IMG/VR virus record: IMGVR_UViG_3300035220_000258
Location: 1 to 49,310 of that record
Strand: one strand, 5' to 3'
Source: a virus
DNA length: 49,310 nt
Every line of letters starts with the position of its first letter. Position 1 is the stretch's first letter. This document shows, in pieces, positions 1 to 8,156 of this stretch. Both the position numbers and the translations under genes were made by a program. The notes below the pieces were generated by a model. That model saw only the letters and a program-made list of their open reading frames with translations, did not search any database and was not told the origin of the DNA.

Positions 1-311
1 GAACTTTACAGATAATGAATAAGTTCAGTTCAATTCGTTTTAATCGTTATACACCTGGACAGATTATGCGTCAGCACCATGATCATATCCATTCATTGTT
101 TGATGGTAATGAGAAAGGTATTCCTGTTCTTTCATTCATTCTTAACCTGAATGATGACTATGAAGGTGCAGAACTATTCTTCTGGGATGACCATGTTGTC
201 CCATTAGGTAAGGGTGATATTATTATGTTCCCGTCTCTCTTCTTGTTCCCTCACGGTGTGAAGGAAGCAACTAAAGGTAAGCGTTACTCTGCTGTATCTT
301 GGGCTTGGTGA
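1..311 (+). CDS. 2OG-Fe(II) oxygenase, C-terminal part (5' truncated by window edge)
   Basis: This is the C-terminal part of an iron- and 2-oxoglutarate-dependent dioxygenase of the prolyl-4-hydroxylase type. The first in-window ATG is at 15, but the frame is open to base 1, so the real start probably lies outside. Counting from that ATG, the metal ligands are visible as HHD (H21-x-D23) and a distal H80 in FPHGV. R90 in the KGKRYSAVSW segment would bind the 2-oxoglutarate carboxylate. The ligand order and spacing fit the double-stranded beta-helix fold. Such oxygenases are common accessory genes in T4-like cyanophages, and their substrates are mostly unknown. It is the only plus-strand gene here, and its TGA stop touches the stop of the minus-strand array. 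Confidence 0.85.
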   Translation, partial: TLQIMNKFSSIRFNRYTPGQIMRQHHDHIHSLFDGNEKGIPVLSFILNLNDDYEGAELFFWDDHVVPLGKGDIIMFPSLFLFPHGVKEATKGKRYSAVSWAW

Positions 312-1514
312 TTAGAGACCACCGTGACCGTTAGATGCTCCTGCAGACCAACCAGTGGTTTGTACATGCATATCACCAAAATCTACTGCGTCTCCAGTGC
401 TCATAATCTGAATATACTCTATTGTGCTAACCACGGTAGGTTGTGCTCCTCCCATGATTACACATCTTGTAGGAGATGCTGTTGCTGCTGCGTTTCCTCT
501 TACTGCACTAAGATTACCAAAGTCTATTGAGTTTCCAAGAGTTGGAATATTAACATACTCAATTGTATTTACGTAAGCAGGGTGACTATAACCACCCATA
601 ATTATTCCACGAACTGAATTAGAAGTTATCCCATTTCCTGGCGCACTTTTATTAGCAATTAAATCACCAAAGTCTGCAGAGTTACCCTGCGTTGACATTG
701 TTATGTACTCAATATAATTATAATACGCTGGATGTGCTCTACCACCAGAAAATATTCCACGAGTAGAAGAACACATCGCTCCCATATTTGATCTACTGTT
801 TGATAGATTTCCAAAATCCTGTACAGCAACACCTTTTGATTGAATTGTTATGTACTCAATAGTATCTGTTTGTCCTGGATTATATCCACCAGCAAATATT
901 CCTCTAGTACCATTTGATGCTCCTGCTGCACCACCCCTTGTTGTTGATAAGTCTATACCAAAATCTATTGCATCTCCTGTTGATGCTATGGTTACATATT
1001 CTATATGTGCATATCCAGTAGGAGTTCCAACTCCATAACCACCTGCAGAGATTCCTCTAGTTTTGTCAGAAGTTGCTACATTAACATGAGTCCGGTCAGT
1101 TACTATTAACTCACCAAAATATTGTGTATTACCGGTTGTTGCCAAGTTAATATAAAGAATATCATCCAAATACGTATTATTAGGATTATATCCACCAAAA
1201 TTTAAACCACGAGTTCCACCAGTCATCAAATCTGGTGACCAACTATCAACTTCCATCCATATTCCGTTGGGAGTTGTTCCAAATCCAACGGGTCCGAGTA
1301 TATAAACTTCTAATTTCTTGGAGTCAGTATTAAATCTGATTGATCCTGCGGGTGCTTGATTGTAAGAAGGAAGTTCTTGTGCAGAAGAATCACCGAAGGC
1401 ACTTCCACCACCGACTGTGGAATAACCTCCACCACCTCCAGAACCACCTGAACCACCTGAACCGCCGGAGCCACCGCCTCCGCCGCCGCCTCCTCCGCCG
1501 CCACCGTATCCCAT
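312..1514 (-). CDS. Kelch-like six-repeat protein, class B, with polyglycine N-terminus
   Basis: Putative virion adhesin of 400 aa and the last gene of the array. Residues 1-33 are a Gly/Ser tract beginning MGYGGGG, followed by a linker. IRFNTDS is at 59-65, with LEV and W86 completing the class B module. Six repeats run from about residue 101 to the end (TRGLNFGGY, TRGISAGGY, TRGIFAGGY, TRGIFSGGR, VRGIIMGGY, TRCVIMGGA) and the chain closes with SNGHGGL. It is closest to the 3806-4912 protein blade by blade, including YINLATTG against YINMATTG in blade 1 and an insertion in blade 3. Its ATG overlaps the stop of the upstream gene by 1 nt (TAATG), with GGAGG at 1524-1528. The propeller fold and receptor-binding role are inferred. 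Confidence 0.85.
   Translation of the reverse strand: MGYGGGGGGGGGGGGSGGSGGSGGSGGGGGYSTVGGGSAFGDSSAQELPSYNQAPAGSIRFNTDSKKLEVYILGPVGFGTTPNGIWMEVDSWSPDLMTGGTRGLNFGGYNPNNTYLDDILYINLATTGNTQYFGELIVTDRTHVNVATSDKTRGISAGGYGVGTPTGYAHIEYVTIASTGDAIDFGIDLSTTRGGAAGASNGTRGIFAGGYNPGQTDTIEYITIQSKGVAVQDFGNLSNSRSNMGAMCSSTRGIFSGGRAHPAYYNYIEYITMSTQGNSADFGDLIANKSAPGNGITSNSVRGIIMGGYSHPAYVNTIEYVNIPTLGNSIDFGNLSAVRGNAAATASPTRCVIMGGAQPTVVSTIEYIQIMSTGDAVDFGDMHVQTTGWSAGASNGHGGL
1419..1514 (-). repeat. Low-complexity polyglycine coding tract
   Basis: GGN/AGY codon runs encode 12 consecutive glycines and then repeated GGS units. Slippage in such a tract could change its length. A related tract encodes the first 32 residues of the 2608-3774 protein (about 3679-3774). 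Confidence 0.75.
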
Positions 1515-2584
1515 TAGCCTAGACCTCCATGTGAATCACAGACACTTCCATATACTCTTCTACCATGACTTAAATTACCAAAGTCAGATGAATTGCCGGT
1601 GGTTGCTATAGTTATATACTCTATCGTATCTCCAGCAGAAGGTGTTCCTGGAAGAAAAACTCCTCTGGTGGGACTTGATACTGCCGCCCCAGCCTCAGCA
1701 CCAGCACCTGCATCTCCAAAATCAATAGCATCTCCTAATGATGCCATTGTTATAAAATCAATAGTATTATTGTAAGTGCTTGGATTAACACTACCTTGCA
1801 TTACCATTCTTGTTGATGATGTCATACTGCCAGCAGTATTTGACCTTGCTACGGTCATATCACCAAAATCTTGTGTATTACCAGTGGTCATTATGCTTAC
1901 ATATTCAATAGTATTAAGTAAAATGGCGGCAACTCCTGGTGTTCCTCCTAGACAAGAACCCCATATTCCACGAGTTGTGTTTGATCCGGTGTGTGATCTT
2001 CTTCCTTTATTTGCAAGTTCACCAAAATAAGAGGAATCTCCTTTTGTTGCAATGGTATAATATCCCATATTACCCAACCAAAGATTTGGTGTATTACCTG
2101 CGGTTGCATAATCAAAATATCCACCACCATATACTCCTCTAATTTGATTTGATGTTCCAGCAGCAGCAGGATTAAAATGATTGATTAAATCACCAAAATC
2201 AAATGCATTACCTGTTGATGATATGGTAACGTAATCAATTATATTAAAATAGGCTCCCGTTGGTGAAAATCTTCCGTTTATAAAAATTCCTCTTGTAGCA
2301 CTACTTCCACCGCACTTTGCTGATCTTCCTTGAGACAAATCACCAAAGTCATGTGCATCACCTAGTGTTGCAATAGTTATATAGTCCAGGATATTCATCC
2401 CCGGATAGGGAGAACCTGCGTCATATCCACCACCAAAAATACCACGACCTCTACCACCACGATAAGCAGTATCACCTCTTGGTAGTGACATTGCACCATT
2501 AGAGTTCATCTCAACGGTGCCAGAAATTTCAGGACCATTAGTCCCACTCAAACTTTGTATATTGTTTACCTTAATGTCTGACAT
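1514..2584 (-). CDS. Kelch-like six-repeat protein, class A
   Basis: Putative virion adhesin of 356 aa. The short class A N-terminus reads IKVNNIQS, then GPEISG and LPRGDTAYRGG, and lacks the IRFNTDS segment. Six repeats start near residue 46 (GRGIFGGGY, TRGIFINGR, IRGVYGGGY, TRGIWGSCL, TRMVMQGSV, TRGVFLPGT) and end in CDSHGGLG. Several blades have lost the double glycine (GSC, QGS, PGT). Its N-terminus is nearly the same as that of the 4912-5922 protein (shared RGDTAYRGGRGRG or SGDTAYRGGRGRG), so the two are close paralogs. It starts 20 nt after a late promoter octamer and is coupled to the class B gene that follows. Confidence 0.85.
   Translation of the reverse strand: MSDIKVNNIQSLSGTNGPEISGTVEMNSNGAMSLPRGDTAYRGGRGRGIFGGGYDAGSPYPGMNILDYITIATLGDAHDFGDLSQGRSAKCGGSSATRGIFINGRFSPTGAYFNIIDYVTISSTGNAFDFGDLINHFNPAAAGTSNQIRGVYGGGYFDYATAGNTPNLWLGNMGYYTIATKGDSSYFGELANKGRRSHTGSNTTRGIWGSCLGGTPGVAAILLNTIEYVSIMTTGNTQDFGDMTVARSNTAGSMTSSTRMVMQGSVNPSTYNNTIDFITMASLGDAIDFGDAGAGAEAGAAVSSPTRGVFLPGTPSAGDTIEYITIATTGNSSDFGNLSHGRRVYGSVCDSHGGLG
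1524..1528 (-). promoter_or_regulatory. Shine-Dalgarno GGAGG inside HGGL codons
   Basis: The GGA-GG(T) codons for the two glycines of HGGLG in the upstream gene form the ribosome binding site, 9 nt before the next ATG. This supports the overlapping TAATG start of the 312-1514 gene. Confidence 0.75.
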
Positions 2585-2604
2585 CGGTTAATATCTCATA
2601 CTCT

Positions 2605-2612
2605 TATTTATC
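2605..2612 (-). promoter_or_regulatory. Late promoter octamer GATAAATA containing the upstream stop codon
   Basis: The TAA of the 2608-3774 gene (2608-2610) is part of the octamer. The final A-B pair of the array starts 20 nt downstream. The Shine-Dalgarno there is weak. Confidence 0.65.
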
Positions 2613-3774
2613 CAAGACCGCCATGGGAATCAGAAAGACCATCATTTCTTGATCCTCCATCTCTTGCCGCACCAGCAACTAGATCGCCAAAATCAATAGC
2701 ATTTCCTAATGTTGAGATGGTAACATAATCAATTACATTTGATTGTGTTGGGGTATCAGTCCCACCAGCAAATAGTCCTCTAATTTGTGATGCTGCAGCA
2801 CCTCCATCATATCTTGCCGTAGTTAAATCACCAAAATCTTGTGCATTTCCAAATGATGCGATAGTTATGTATTCAATGTTATTAATATGAGCACTTGACC
2901 CAGAACCCAGATCTTGATTGTTACCTAAAGCTTTAAGACCACGGACTGAATTAGAGCATCCAGTTCCCTCATTATTCTTTGATTGAATTTGATCACCAAA
3001 GTCTTGTGAATTTCCTGTTGTTGCAATCGTAATATATTCTATTGTGTTTACAAATGCTGGACCAGGAGTTTTAGCAGAGAAAAATATTCCACGGGTTGAA
3101 CTTGCAAATGATCCGCCATCTCCAGAGGGTTCTATTAAATTACCAAAATTAGTTACATTTCCTGTTGATGCTATTGTCACATATTCCATTATATCTGTGA
3201 TTACTGGAGTAAAACCTCCCATAAAAACACCACGAGTTTCATTGGAACATCCTCCTAGTCCTCTTCTATTTCCAGTCAAATCCCCAAAATCAAATGCATT
3301 TCCTGTTGCAGAAATAGTAAAATATTCTATATGAGTTCCAAGAGATGCATATGTTGATCCTCCAAATATACCACGAGTTGATGATGATAAACCAGCAGCC
3401 CACATACTATTGGTGAGACTACCAAAATTAACTGCATTTCCTGTAGTTGCAATAGTGACATAATCAATGAGTTTTGCTGTTGGTGTATCCCGATATCCAC
3501 CAGTAAAAACAGCACGACCTCTACTACCTCTCTCTGCCGTAGTTCCACTTGGAGGAATGAAGTGTGCTGTAGAATTTACTTTTACAATACCATCAACTTC
3601 TGTCCCACTACTTCCGTCTCTACTGGTTATATTATCTACTTTTATATTTGCGGTTCTATCATCACCTACACGACGATACCCGGATCCACCAGAAGCACCG
3701 GACCCTCCTGATCCACCAGAACCGCCTCCACCACCGGAGCCACCTCCACCGCTTCCACCGCCACCGTATCCCAT
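2608..3774 (-). CDS. Kelch-like six-repeat protein, class A, with polyglycine N-terminus
   Basis: Putative virion adhesin of 388 aa. Residues 1-32 are Gly/Ser-rich, again starting MGYGGGG as in the 312-1514 protein. A class A module follows (ANIKVDNIT at 42-50, EVDGIVKV, FIPPSGTTAERG at 72-83). The six repeats begin at about residue 86 (GRAVFTGGY, TRGIFGGST, TRGVFMGGF, TRGIFFSAK, VRGLKALGN, IRGLFAGGT) and the protein ends SDSHGGLG. It sits alone between two late promoter octamers, so it may be a single-gene unit. The stop TAA at 2608-2610 lies inside the downstream octamer. The same glycine leader on a class A and a class B gene suggests that it is an exchangeable module. Confidence 0.85.
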   Translation of the reverse strand: MGYGGGGSGGGGSGGGGGSGGSGGSGASGGSGYRRVGDDRTANIKVDNITSRDGSSGTEVDGIVKVNSTAHFIPPSGTTAERGSRGRAVFTGGYRDTPTAKLIDYVTIATTGNAVNFGSLTNSMWAAGLSSSTRGIFGGSTYASLGTHIEYFTISATGNAFDFGDLTGNRRGLGGCSNETRGVFMGGFTPVITDIMEYVTIASTGNVTNFGNLIEPSGDGGSFASSTRGIFFSAKTPGPAFVNTIEYITIATTGNSQDFGDQIQSKNNEGTGCSNSVRGLKALGNNQDLGSGSSAHINNIEYITIASFGNAQDFGDLTTARYDGGAAASQIRGLFAGGTDTPTQSNVIDYVTISTLGNAIDFGDLVAGAARDGGSRNDGLSDSHGGLG

Positions 3775-3802
3775 TAGTTACTCCGACTATAGTATCTCAT
3801 AA

Positions 3803-3810
3803 TATTTATC
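3803..3810 (-). promoter_or_regulatory. Late promoter octamer GATAAATA containing the upstream stop codon
   Basis: The TAA of the 3806-4912 gene (3806-3808) is part of the octamer. The 2608-3774 gene begins 28 nt further on, after CGGAG. Confidence 0.65.
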
Positions 3811-4912
3811 CCAGTCCACCGTGACCGTTAGATAATCCTGCAGAGTAACCAGTAGGTTGTGTGTTTATATCACCAAAGTCAACTGAATTTCCTGTGCTCA
3901 TGATTTGAACATATTCTATTGTATTATTATATGCCGGATGACCCTGACCAAATCTCACACATCTTGTAGAAGATGCTGCTGCTGCCGCATGTGCTCCAGC
4001 AGTAGCAGTTAACTCACCAAAATCTTTTGCATTTCCAAGAGTTGCTATTGTAAAATATTCAATGGTATTAGTAGCACCTGGTGTCATACCTCCCATCCTT
4101 ATTCCACGAACACTATTAGAAGATATTGATGATCCATGACCACTATCACCAGCAGCAGACATATCACCAAAATCTGCAGCATTACCCAACGTTGACATTG
4201 TTACAAAATCAACGCTATTTACAACTCCAGGTTCTCCTCCACCAGCAAATAATCCACGAGTGGATGAACTAAATGATGCCATAAAGTATCTTCTTGCTGC
4301 TGTCAAATCACCAAAGTCTTGTGCAGCAACACCTGTTGATTGGATAGTTATATAATCAATATTGGCATTTTGATTGGCAGCAGGACTGTGTCCACCAACT
4401 ATTAATCCTCTAGTGCCATTTGATGCTACCGCTGACGAATATCTAGCACCAGTTAAATTTGCACCAAAATCTACTGCATTTCCTGTGGATGCTATGGTTA
4501 CAAATTCTATATCATCAGTGATAACACCAGGAAATTTAGAACCACCTGCTGAAATACCCCTTGTTCTATCTGATGTACAAGAATGAACGTGATTTCTATC
4601 AGATACCGTTAATTCACCAAAAGAAAGTGAATTTCCAGTTGTTGCCATATTGATATAAACAATTTCATCCAAATATTGGCCGGAAGGATGATATCCACCC
4701 ACAAGTAGACCACGAGTTCCACCAGTCTGAATATCTGGTGAATCAGTTGTGATCTGAACCCATTCTCCTGCTGCAAGATTTCCAATACCAGCATAAGAAC
4801 CTGTATCTCCACCTTCCATTCCAATACGGAAATACTCTAACTTCATAGAGTCCGTGTTGAATCTGATTGCTCCCGGAGTGATATTAAGTGGTGGTAATTC
4901 TTCGTGTGCCAT
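3806..4912 (-). CDS. Kelch-like six-repeat protein, class B
   Basis: Putative virion adhesin of 368 aa. The class B segment is IRFNTDSMKLEY at 16-27, followed by an AGIGNLAAGEW stretch (W51) that is shared almost exactly with the 5922-6974 protein. Six repeats run from about residue 66 (TRGLLVGGY, TRGISAGGS, TRGLIVGGH, TRGLFAGGG, VRGIRMGGM, TRCVRFGQG) and end in SNGHGGLG. Blade 3 carries the longer STGVAAQDFGDL form seen at the same position in its two closest relatives. The ATG overlaps the upstream stop by 1 nt, with GGAGG at 4922-4926. Its own stop falls inside the late promoter for the 2608-3774 gene. Confidence 0.85.
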   Translation of the reverse strand: MAHEELPPLNITPGAIRFNTDSMKLEYFRIGMEGGDTGSYAGIGNLAAGEWVQITTDSPDIQTGGTRGLLVGGYHPSGQYLDEIVYINMATTGNSLSFGELTVSDRNHVHSCTSDRTRGISAGGSKFPGVITDDIEFVTIASTGNAVDFGANLTGARYSSAVASNGTRGLIVGGHSPAANQNANIDYITIQSTGVAAQDFGDLTAARRYFMASFSSSTRGLFAGGGEPGVVNSVDFVTMSTLGNAADFGDMSAAGDSGHGSSISSNSVRGIRMGGMTPGATNTIEYFTIATLGNAKDFGELTATAGAHAAAAASSTRCVRFGQGHPAYNNTIEYVQIMSTGNSVDFGDINTQPTGYSAGLSNGHGGLG

Positions 4913-5922
4913 TATCCTAAACCTCCATGTGAATCAGAACAACCTGCACCATATGATTGACCAACGATTATATCTCCAAAATTAACTGCATTTCCTAAAG
5001 TATCTATGGTAATATAATCTATTACATCTGAAATACCAGAACTTTTGTATCCTCCAGCAAATAAACCACGAGTTGGCGATGATGCAGTTCCTTTCATTGA
5101 AGATCTTGCTTCCGTTAGATTACCAAAGTCAATAGCATCCCCAGTTGATGCCATTGTTACATAATCAATTCTGTCTTGATATGAAGGAGACGTACCTCCT
5201 GCAAGAATTCCTCTTGTTGAATTACTACAGCAATTTAGATGAGTACGAGCAAGAGATAAATCACCAAAGTCAATGGAATTACTCTCGGTTGTAAAATTAA
5301 AATATTCTATAGTTTCGGATGTAGCAAGAGTAAGATCTCCAGAAAATAAACCTCTTGTTGATGACTGAAATCCCCCAGTTAATTGTTTAGGAATATCTAA
5401 ATTTCCAAAACTTGAACTATTTCCTAAAGATGATATTGTTATTTTTTGTACATCTGATAGATCTGTTGTTCCTCCACCAGTAGAACCACCTGCTAAAAGT
5501 CCTGTTACATTATTTGAAGCACCTGAAGATGTTCTTCTTCCCTCGGGAAGATCTCCAAAGTCAAATGCACTGCCAGTAGATGAGATAGTTACATAGTCAA
5601 TTACATTTCTATCTCCCGGTGCTTCATAACCAGAAAACCAAACACCACGAGTAGATGATGCACAGGAACCCATTCTTTTTCTTGATAAAGTTAGGTCACC
5701 AAAATCTTTTGAATCTCCTGTTGTTGCGATAGTTACAAAATCTATTGCTTTATTTGTATCTGTCCCTCCAGCAAACAATCCACGACCTCTACCACCACGA
5801 TAAGCAGTATCACCAGAAGGCATCACAATACCAGAAGTTCCAGTGAAGGTAGTGATACCTGCAATATCTGGTCCTCTGGTTGCATCTTGACTTTTGATTT
5901 GATCAATTCTAAATTCTGACAT
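4912..5922 (-). CDS. Kelch-like six-repeat protein, class A
   Basis: At 336 aa this is the smallest of the 18 paralogs. Its N-terminus is class A: FRIDQIKSQ, GPDIAGITTF, then MPSGDTAYRGGRG, with no IRFNTDS. The six repeats begin at about residue 46 (GRGLFAGGT, TRGVWFSGY, VTGLLAGGS, TRGLFSGDL, TRGILAGGT, TRGLFAGGY) and end in CSDSHGGLG. It lies between two class B genes and overlaps each by 1 nt (TAATG at both ends), with GGAGG at 5929-5933 supplied by the preceding gene. The tight coupling suggests that the three products are made in fixed proportion. Confidence 0.85.
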   Translation of the reverse strand: MSEFRIDQIKSQDATRGPDIAGITTFTGTSGIVMPSGDTAYRGGRGRGLFAGGTDTNKAIDFVTIATTGDSKDFGDLTLSRKRMGSCASSTRGVWFSGYEAPGDRNVIDYVTISSTGSAFDFGDLPEGRRTSSGASNNVTGLLAGGSTGGGTTDLSDVQKITISSLGNSSSFGNLDIPKQLTGGFQSSTRGLFSGDLTLATSETIEYFNFTTESNSIDFGDLSLARTHLNCCSNSTRGILAGGTSPSYQDRIDYVTMASTGDAIDFGNLTEARSSMKGTASSPTRGLFAGGYKSSGISDVIDYITIDTLGNAVNFGDIIVGQSYGAGCSDSHGGLG

Positions 5923-6974
5923 TATAACCCTCCATGACCGTTAGATGTTCCACCACCACCACTTCTACCCGAAGTCAAATCTCCAAAATCAACTGTATTA
6001 CCAGTAGTCATAATTTGAAGATATTGAATTGTATTTACCCTACCATTTCCGGGAGATAGTCTTGTGCCATATGCAATTCTAGTTGGACTTGCACATCCGG
6101 CAAGTTCTCCACTACTATCAGTCAAATCACCAAAATCTTTTGAATTTCCAAGTGTTGCGATAGTTACGTAACTAATATTGTTGTAACTTGTTGCTGATGA
6201 TTTATATCCACCAGCAAATATTCCTCTTATAGCATTTGATGCTCCACCAACACCACCTTGTTGAAGATGAGAATCACCAAAGTCCGCTCCATTTCCAAGA
6301 GTTGATATTGTTACAAACTCCATTTCAGAACTTGCTGGAACATTTGCACGCATAATCACCCCTCTGGTTGGTGATGCACAAGCACCTTGTTGTCCTCCTC
6401 CACCATGTATACAATCACCGAAATCTTGTGCTGTTGTTCCTGATGTTGCAATCGTAAAATAATCAATGGTAGCATTACTGGCACTGTGACCAAGAACATT
6501 ACCACCAGCAGTTATTCCCCTAGTTTGATTGGAAAATTGGGCAGCAAAGACCCTTGCTACAGATAAGTCTCCGTAGTCAAATTGACTTCCGGTTGATGAT
6601 ATTTCAACAGCATCAACTGTATTTACATATGTTGGTTGTGTTTGACCACCAAATAATCCCCTTGTTCTAGACCCACAACCAGCACCAATCATTTGTGCCC
6701 CATTAGTTAAAGTATCAAATGCTATTGCGTTTCCTGTTGATGAAACATTAATATAATCAATTACATCACTGATAGGATATCCACCAGCAAAAATACCACG
6801 AGTTCCACCAGTCTGAACATCTGGTGATGTTGCTTGTATTTCTTCCCATTGACCAGCAGCAAGTGTGCCGATTCCTGCCATTGAAGCAGATCCATTATAG
6901 TTTGCACTACCACGAAAGATCTCCAACTTCATGGAGTCGGTATTAAATCTAAATGCTCCTGGTTTAATCGTCAT
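5922..6974 (-). CDS. Kelch-like six-repeat protein, class B
   Basis: Putative virion adhesin of 350 aa, first gene of a B-A-B unit behind a late promoter octamer at 6997-7004. The class B segment FRFNTDSMKLEIF is at residues 8-20, and AGIGTLAAGQW (W43) matches the 3806-4912 protein. Six repeats start near residue 58 (TRGIFAGGY, TRGLFGGQT, TRGITAGGN, TRGVIMRAN, IRGIFAGGY, TRIAYGTRL) and close with SNGHGGL. Blade 3 has the extended TSGTTAQDFGD form. In blade 2 the usual VTIASTGNA is replaced by VEISSTGSQFDYGDL. The start is supported by GGAGAG a few bases upstream. Confidence 0.85.
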   Translation of the reverse strand: MTIKPGAFRFNTDSMKLEIFRGSANYNGSASMAGIGTLAAGQWEEIQATSPDVQTGGTRGIFAGGYPISDVIDYINVSSTGNAIAFDTLTNGAQMIGAGCGSRTRGLFGGQTQPTYVNTVDAVEISSTGSQFDYGDLSVARVFAAQFSNQTRGITAGGNVLGHSASNATIDYFTIATSGTTAQDFGDCIHGGGGQQGACASPTRGVIMRANVPASSEMEFVTISTLGNGADFGDSHLQQGGVGGASNAIRGIFAGGYKSSATSYNNISYVTIATLGNSKDFGDLTDSSGELAGCASPTRIAYGTRLSPGNGRVNTIQYLQIMTTGNTVDFGDLTSGRSGGGGTSNGHGGL

Positions 6975-6996
6975 CAGATATTACTCTCCATAGTTA

Positions 6997-7004
6997 TATT
7001 TAGA
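6997..7004 (-). promoter_or_regulatory. Late promoter octamer TCTAAATA containing the upstream stop codon
   Basis: The TAA of the 7000-8154 gene (7000-7002) is part of the octamer. The B-A-B unit starts 22 nt downstream. Confidence 0.6.
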
Positions 7005-8154
7005 GTCCTCCGTGACCGTTGGAAAGACCAGCAACACGATCTGCTACATAAGACATATCACCAAAATCTAATGCATTCCCTGTTGTTGGTATAGTTACAA
7101 AATCAATTCTATTAATAAATGCAGGAGTACCATAACCACCAGCCCAAACACCACGGGTAGATGATGCTGCACCACCTCTTCCACCATTATTAACAGTTTG
7201 ATCACCAAAATCTTGTGCATTACCAAGACTTGCAATGGTTATAAATTCCATGGTATTTGTGTATCCAGGATTTCTTATTCCACCAAAAACACATCTGGTG
7301 GAATTTGAGCATCCAGTACTTGTGAGTGTATTACCACTCAAATCTCCAAAGTCTTGTGCATTTCCTGTTGATGATATGGTAATATATTTAATTAATTTTG
7401 ATATGTTGCCTGGTGAAATATATCCACCAGAAAATATACCACGAACAGAACTTGCTCCTCCTCCTGCACCTTCTCTTACACCAACCAAGTTTCCAAAATC
7501 AACTGCATTACCTGTTGATGCGATTGTAATATAATCCATTACATCGCTTCCTGGTCCAGATGGAGCACTGCCACCACCAATAACCCCTCTGGTTGAATTA
7601 GAAAGTGCTCCTCTATATGCTACAGATACCGTAGCATTGCCAAAATCTTGTGCATTTCCAGTGGATGCAATGGTTACAAAATCAATGTCATTCACACGAC
7701 TAGGCAGGGCTGCGTTTGAAAATATACCTCTAGTTCTAGACGAACATCCTGCAGTACCAGTCTTTGGATCAGTTAAATTACCAAAGTCTTGTGAATTTCC
7801 TAATGTTGAAATTGTTATGTATTCAATCTCATTCTTGAGAGCAGGGGCATTACCACCAGCAAATAATCCACGAACTCCTGTCCCTTGTGCAGATCTATCT
7901 GCTGCTAATGTTTGATTACCAAGTTCATTGTTATTAGTAATCACATCAACCCAAAGTTCACCTGTGTAATACTCAAGGTGACCACTATCAGTATTAAACC
8001 TTATCATCCCTTCTCCGGGACTTGAAGGTCTCTGTGTTGTTGAACCTGATGGTGGAACAAAATAGTTTGGTGATGAGAATGTAGAGATACCAGATACTAC
8101 TGGTGCTCCATCTTCGTTCTCGTTAAAAAGATTACCTACATTAAGTCTTGACAT
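7000..8154 (-). CDS. Kelch-like six-repeat protein, class AB
   Basis: Putative virion adhesin of 384 aa with the composite N-terminus: a class A part (RLNVGNLF, PVVSGISTF, YFVPPSGSTTQRP at 31-43) directly followed by a class B part (IRFNTDSGHLEYY at 51-63, W68). A linker NQTLAADRSAQGTG (80-93) is identical in the 9314-10483 protein. Six repeats run from about residue 94 (VRGLFAGGN, TRGIFSNAA, TRGVIGGGS, VRGIFSGGY, TRCVFGGIR, TRGVWAGGY) to SNGHGGL. It is the third of three adjacent AB genes spaced by 2 nt, with GGAGG at 8164-8168. Its stop TAA lies in the TCTAAATA octamer that starts the next unit. Confidence 0.85.
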   Translation of the reverse strand: MSRLNVGNLFNENEDGAPVVSGISTFSSPNYFVPPSGSTTQRPSSPGEGMIRFNTDSGHLEYYTGELWVDVITNNNELGNQTLAADRSAQGTGVRGLFAGGNAPALKNEIEYITISTLGNSQDFGNLTDPKTGTAGCSSRTRGIFSNAALPSRVNDIDFVTIASTGNAQDFGNATVSVAYRGALSNSTRGVIGGGSAPSGPGSDVMDYITIASTGNAVDFGNLVGVREGAGGGASSVRGIFSGGYISPGNISKLIKYITISSTGNAQDFGDLSGNTLTSTGCSNSTRCVFGGIRNPGYTNTMEFITIASLGNAQDFGDQTVNNGGRGGAASSTRGVWAGGYGTPAFINRIDFVTIPTTGNALDFGDMSYVADRVAGLSNGHGGL

Positions 8155-8156
8155 GA

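Noticed and set aside
850-1038. Plus-strand ORFs opposite the array and fibre genes (for example 850-1038, 20301-20714, 38882-39613)
   Set aside because: They lie antisense to strong coding frames, consist of Pro/Ser-rich mirror sequence, and lack ribosome binding sites. They are shadows of the minus-strand genes.
1310-1504. Alternative minus-strand frame over the polyglycine tract (Ala/Val-rich)
   Set aside because: It is the shifted reading of the glycine codon run and ends within the real gene.
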